Made by a program: the position numbers and the translations under genes. Under the pieces are notes generated by a model, which ran no database searches, was not told the DNA's origin, and was given only the letters and a program-made list of their open reading frames with translations. Positions 61,620 to 64,000 of a DNA stretch of 64,000 nucleotides are shown piece after piece. How positions within the stretch are numbered: position 1 is the stretch's first letter; each line of letters starts with the position of its first letter. This DNA is from Tautonia marina (GTDB lineage: Bacteria > Planctomycetota > Planctomycetia > Isosphaerales > Isosphaeraceae), in the NCBI RefSeq assembly GCF_009177065.1, contig NZ_WEZF01000008.1, positions 1-64,000 of the forward strand. Direction: 5' to 3'.

Positions 61620-63382
61620 TCCGAGGCCGACTTCGAAGCCGATCCGCCCCCGATCCCTCCCCTCCGCCGATGGCGACCGCTCTGCGCGTTTCGCGGGGCT
61701 TCGGGTTCCTCCGGCGCCGGTTGCTGGTGAACCTGCTCGACTCGCTCGTGGCCGAGTCTCGGCTGAGGCTCATCACGATCCTCATCTGCTCGGCGATCTT
61801 CTGGTCAGGGCTGTTCCTGCTCTTTTTCGAAGGGTTCGGGTTCCTGAAGGAGTACCTGAAGGTCACCGGCGAGATCGTCGAGTACCTGTTCAGCCTCTTT
61901 TTCCTCTCGCTCCTGATCATGCTGCTCGTCTCGACGGGCATCATCCTCTACGCCGCGTTGTTTCGCAGTCGAGAGGCCGGTTTCTTGCTCGCCACCCCGG
62001 CGACCGAGGACCGTGTCTTCGCTCATAAATTTCTTGAAGCGATGGTCTTTTCGAGCTGGGGATTCCTCCTCCTCGGCAGTCCGATGATGGTCGCTTACGG
62101 CATCCGGTCGATGGCTCCCTGGCCGTTCTACCTGATCGCGCTGGCCTATCACCTGGCCTTCGTGATCATTCCCGGCGGAGTCGGAGCGATCGGCGCGATC
62201 TTGCTGGCCAATCTCTTGCCCCGGCAGCGCAAGTCGGTCTTGCTCGGCACGATCGCCCTGATGCTCGGCGGACTCGTCTACACCGCCGCTCGGGTCTGGA
62301 CGACTCCCGGTTCGACCCTCTCGTACGAGTGGATGAACGCCCTGCTCGGTCGGCTCGAATTCAGCACCAACCGGCTCTTGCCCAGCCGATGGATGGCCGC
62401 CGGCCTGCTCCGGTCGGCCGAGGGGCAGTGGCGCGACGGCCTCTTTTACCTCATGGTCATCTGCGCCCATGCCGGCCTGGCTTACCTGGCCGCGGCCGTC
62501 GTCGCCCGAGACCTCTACCGGACCGGCTACAGTCGGGTTCTCGGTGGCCGATCGGCCCGCCGCCACTTCGGCTGGTACGGCATCGACGCCGCCTTCCACC
62601 GCCTTTTTGGTTTCATCCGAGAGCCGATCCGCCTCTTGATCCTCAAGGACCTTCGCACCTTCCGCCGCGACCCGACCCAGTGGTCGCAGTTCCTCATCTT
62701 CTTCGGCCTCCTTGCGTTCTACTTCATCAACATCCGTCGGCTCGGCTACGACGTCCAGAGCCCCTACTTCCGCAACCTGTTGAGCTTCCTGAACCTGGCG
62801 GTCACGGCGCTGATCCTTTCAACCTTCACCAGCCGGTTCATCTTCCCGATGCTCTCGCTCGAAGGGCGGAACCTCTGGCTCCTGGGGCTCTTTCCGGTTC
62901 GGCGGTCGTCGATCATCTGGGGCAAGTTCGCTTTCGCCGCCGGAATTTCGCTGGTGGCGACCGAGCTTCTCATCCTCCTGAGCGGCCTGATGCTCAAGGT
63001 CGGTCTCGTGATGCTTCTGCTGCAAGCGGCGATCGTGGCCGTGCTTTGCTTCGGCCTTTCGGCCATCAGTGTCGGCCTGGGGGCTCGGCTGCCGAACCTC
63101 CGCGAGGACGACCCGTCGAAGATCGCCGCCGGGTTCGGTGGTACCCTGAACCTGCTGGTCAGCCTTGCCTTCATCGTCCTGGTGATCGCTCCCCCGGCGA
63201 TCCTCAGCCACCTCTATTTCGCCGGGATTGGCAGCGAGGTCGCCCTGATGTTCGGCGGCTCGCACGAGGTCCTCTACCGACGGCTCCTCCTCGCCGTCTC
63301 GTTCAGCCTCATCGTGGGGGCCGTCGCCACCATTGTCCCCATGCGCATCGGCATCCGGGCCTTCGAGCAGATGGAATTCTGA
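61616..63382 (+). CDS. ABC-2 type transporter permease
   Basis: The product is 588 residues with about twelve membrane segments (for example ITILICSAIFWSGLFLLFF, FLSLLIMLLVSTGIILYAAL, AAGISLVATELLILLSGLML). There is a soluble stretch with SRVLGGRSARRHFGWYGID in the middle, as if two permease halves are joined in one chain. An export substrate cannot be assigned. The start is a GTG overlapping the ATPase stop, so the three genes from 59911 form one coupled operon. The first 30 residues are basic and probably cytoplasmic. Confidence 0.92.
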   Translation: MIRGRLRSRSAPDPSPPPMATALRVSRGFGFLRRRLLVNLLDSLVAESRLRLITILICSAIFWSGLFLLFFEGFGFLKEYLKVTGEIVEYLFSLFFLSLLIMLLVSTGIILYAALFRSREAGFLLATPATEDRVFAHKFLEAMVFSSWGFLLLGSPMMVAYGIRSMAPWPFYLIALAYHLAFVIIPGGVGAIGAILLANLLPRQRKSVLLGTIALMLGGLVYTAARVWTTPGSTLSYEWMNALLGRLEFSTNRLLPSRWMAAGLLRSAEGQWRDGLFYLMVICAHAGLAYLAAAVVARDLYRTGYSRVLGGRSARRHFGWYGIDAAFHRLFGFIREPIRLLILKDLRTFRRDPTQWSQFLIFFGLLAFYFINIRRLGYDVQSPYFRNLLSFLNLAVTALILSTFTSRFIFPMLSLEGRNLWLLGLFPVRRSSIIWGKFAFAAGISLVATELLILLSGLMLKVGLVMLLLQAAIVAVLCFGLSAISVGLGARLPNLREDDPSKIAAGFGGTLNLLVSLAFIVLVIAPPAILSHLYFAGIGSEVALMFGGSHEVLYRRLLLAVSFSLIVGAVATIVPMRIGIRAFEQMEF

Positions 63383-63434
63383 GCCGATTCTCCCCGAGAA
63401 CCGTCTTCGCCTCAATTTCCCCCACCGAGCGGCC

Positions 63435-63463
63435 TGGAATCGCTCGTGACGTGCCGGTATGAT
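63435..63463 (+). promoter_or_regulatory. Possible promoter of thx
   Basis: TATGAT at 63458-63463, inside TGCCGGTATGAT, is a good -10 box; TGGAAT 17 bases upstream is a poor -35 box. The same TGCCGGTATGAT string occurs at 27114-27125 upstream of the DUF1080 gene. Confidence 0.3.
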
Positions 63464-63566
63464 AAGGGTTTCCATCCCAATCGTGATGATGCTCGACGCT
63501 CCTCTGCCACCGAACGGCCGGCGCGTCGATCGTTTGAGCCTTGATCCTCGAAAGGACGACCCGCCG

Positions 63567-63698
63567 ATGGGCAAGGGTGACAAGCGTTCCAAGCGCGGCA
63601 AGCTGTTCCGAAAATCGTATGGCAAGAGCCGCCCGAAACCCCGCAAGATCCGCCAGGACAAGGCCGCCGCGGCAGCCTCCGCCTCCAGCGAGTCCTGA
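63567..63698 (+). CDS. Small ribosomal protein bTHX
   Basis: The product is 43 residues. It begins MGKGDKRSKRGKLFRKSYGK, closely matching the Thx protein first known from Thermus (MGKGDRRTRRGK..., family knowledge), a very basic peptide that lies in the head of the 30S subunit. The extra C-terminal residues (DKAAAAASASSES) form a disordered tail. AAAGGA lies about eleven bases upstream of the ATG. An in-frame ATG at 63459 would add 36 residues that do not fit the family. This gene is easily missed because of its size. Confidence 0.9.
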   Translation: MGKGDKRSKRGKLFRKSYGKSRPKPRKIRQDKAAAAASASSES

Positions 63699-63747
63699 TC
63701 CGCCTCCCCCGTTCCACGGATCGTTCGAACAATATCCCCCCGCAAGG

Positions 63748-64000
63748 GTGGGCAAGCGTTCGCGGTGCGAACTGACGCGACTCGTCGAACAGGCGATCAC
63801 CGAGATTTGCGGCTTGCCTCTCCCCGGCCTCTGGTTCTGCGTCGACGCCGTGGAGGCCCTCGGCCGTCCTCCGCACCGGTTCGCGGTCTGGGCAACGCTG
63901 CACTTGCATCCCGAGGGCTCGCCTTTTTGCTGCGGCGAGCCGGGTTGCCACCTTGGGCTCATGACCGAACGCCTTCACGCGGTCGGCGACCACTTGCGCC
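63748..64000 (+). CDS. Hypothetical protein, partial (cut by right edge)
   Basis: A frame opens at GTG 63748 and stays open to the edge, giving 84 visible residues. No ribosome binding site precedes the GTG and the frame is open further upstream, so the start is uncertain. The third codon position is C/G rich as in real genes here. The visible part contains LVEQAITEICGLPLPGLW and a Cys/His cluster (FCCGEPGCHLGL), which may bind metal (inference). The family is not recognised. Confidence 0.55.
   Translation, partial: MGKRSRCELTRLVEQAITEICGLPLPGLWFCVDAVEALGRPPHRFAVWATLHLHPEGSPFCCGEPGCHLGLMTERLHAVGDHLR

Overview
The window reads as chromosomal DNA of a planctomycete, most likely of the Isosphaeraceae group (inference). 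The support is its very high GC with C/G-rich third positions, an exported protein with a LEPR-XLL-like N-terminus, PEP-CTERM and HAF-repeat proteins, a DUF1501 protein, DUF1080 domains, a squalene-hopene cyclase, many Tat-type signals and a TatC with a long extra loop. I see no rRNA, tRNA, CRISPR array, prophage or transposase gene. About 50 protein genes are supported, many of them housekeeping genes mixed with exported proteins of unknown function.

Layout. 1-2.9 kb: two divergent paralogous surface proteins (one LEPR-XLL-like, one PEP-CTERM) and a small exported protein. 3-6.3 kb: a wecB-type epimerase, a palindromic 188-bp repeat, holA and a small unknown gene. 6.5-12.6 kb: a small BON protein, an exported transglutaminase, and squalene-hopene cyclase followed by a hopanoid-type nucleosidase. 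12.6-18 kb: a second copy of the palindromic repeat, a membrane protein, a Tat-exported metallophosphoesterase, a GPRT..GK/NA..HGL protein, a sugar isomerase and TerC. 18.2-24.8 kb: an unusual envelope cluster made of a von Willebrand protein, two translationally coupled Pro/Glu-rich coiled-coil proteins that share a PxG..Y module, and a membrane-anchored pseudokinase. 25-31 kb: a response regulator overlapping folC, a double-DUF1080 protein, a DUF423 protein and an overlapping ACT/DUF711 pair. 31.1-36.4 kb: a large M14-S9 double-peptidase fusion and a DUF1501 protein. 36.4-42.5 kb (minus strand): a GT-C-like/TPR membrane protein, ruvC, cysS, a small membrane protein and ispF. 42.6-48.1 kb: a TPR protein, a small exported protein, a dienelactone hydrolase and a di-haem oxidoreductase. 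48.3-56.8 kb: a Tat-exported TIM-barrel protein, an SDR/DUF2867 protein, two tiny unknown genes, fxsA, a Tat-exported carotenoid oxygenase, a RCK potassium channel and tatC. 57-64 kb: dprA, a HAF/PEP-CTERM protein, a three-gene ABC exporter operon, the tiny ribosomal protein gene thx, and a gene cut by the right edge.

Two repeat families occupy 3'-flanking intergenic DNA. One is a REP-like hairpin (CCCTCTCCCCCG...CGGGGGAGAGGG), present at 3.0-3.2, 8.8, 11.4-11.6 and 17.0 kb. The other is a MITE-like element of about 187 bp with imperfect terminal inverted repeats, present at 4.5 and 12.6 kb.

The best candidates for something undescribed are the pseudokinase/PxG-module envelope cluster (19.1-24.8 kb), the M14-S9 fusion peptidase (31.1-34.9 kb), the divergent paralogs with different sorting signals (1-2 kb), and the MITE-like elements. 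All functional statements rest on motif recognition by eye; no database search was possible.
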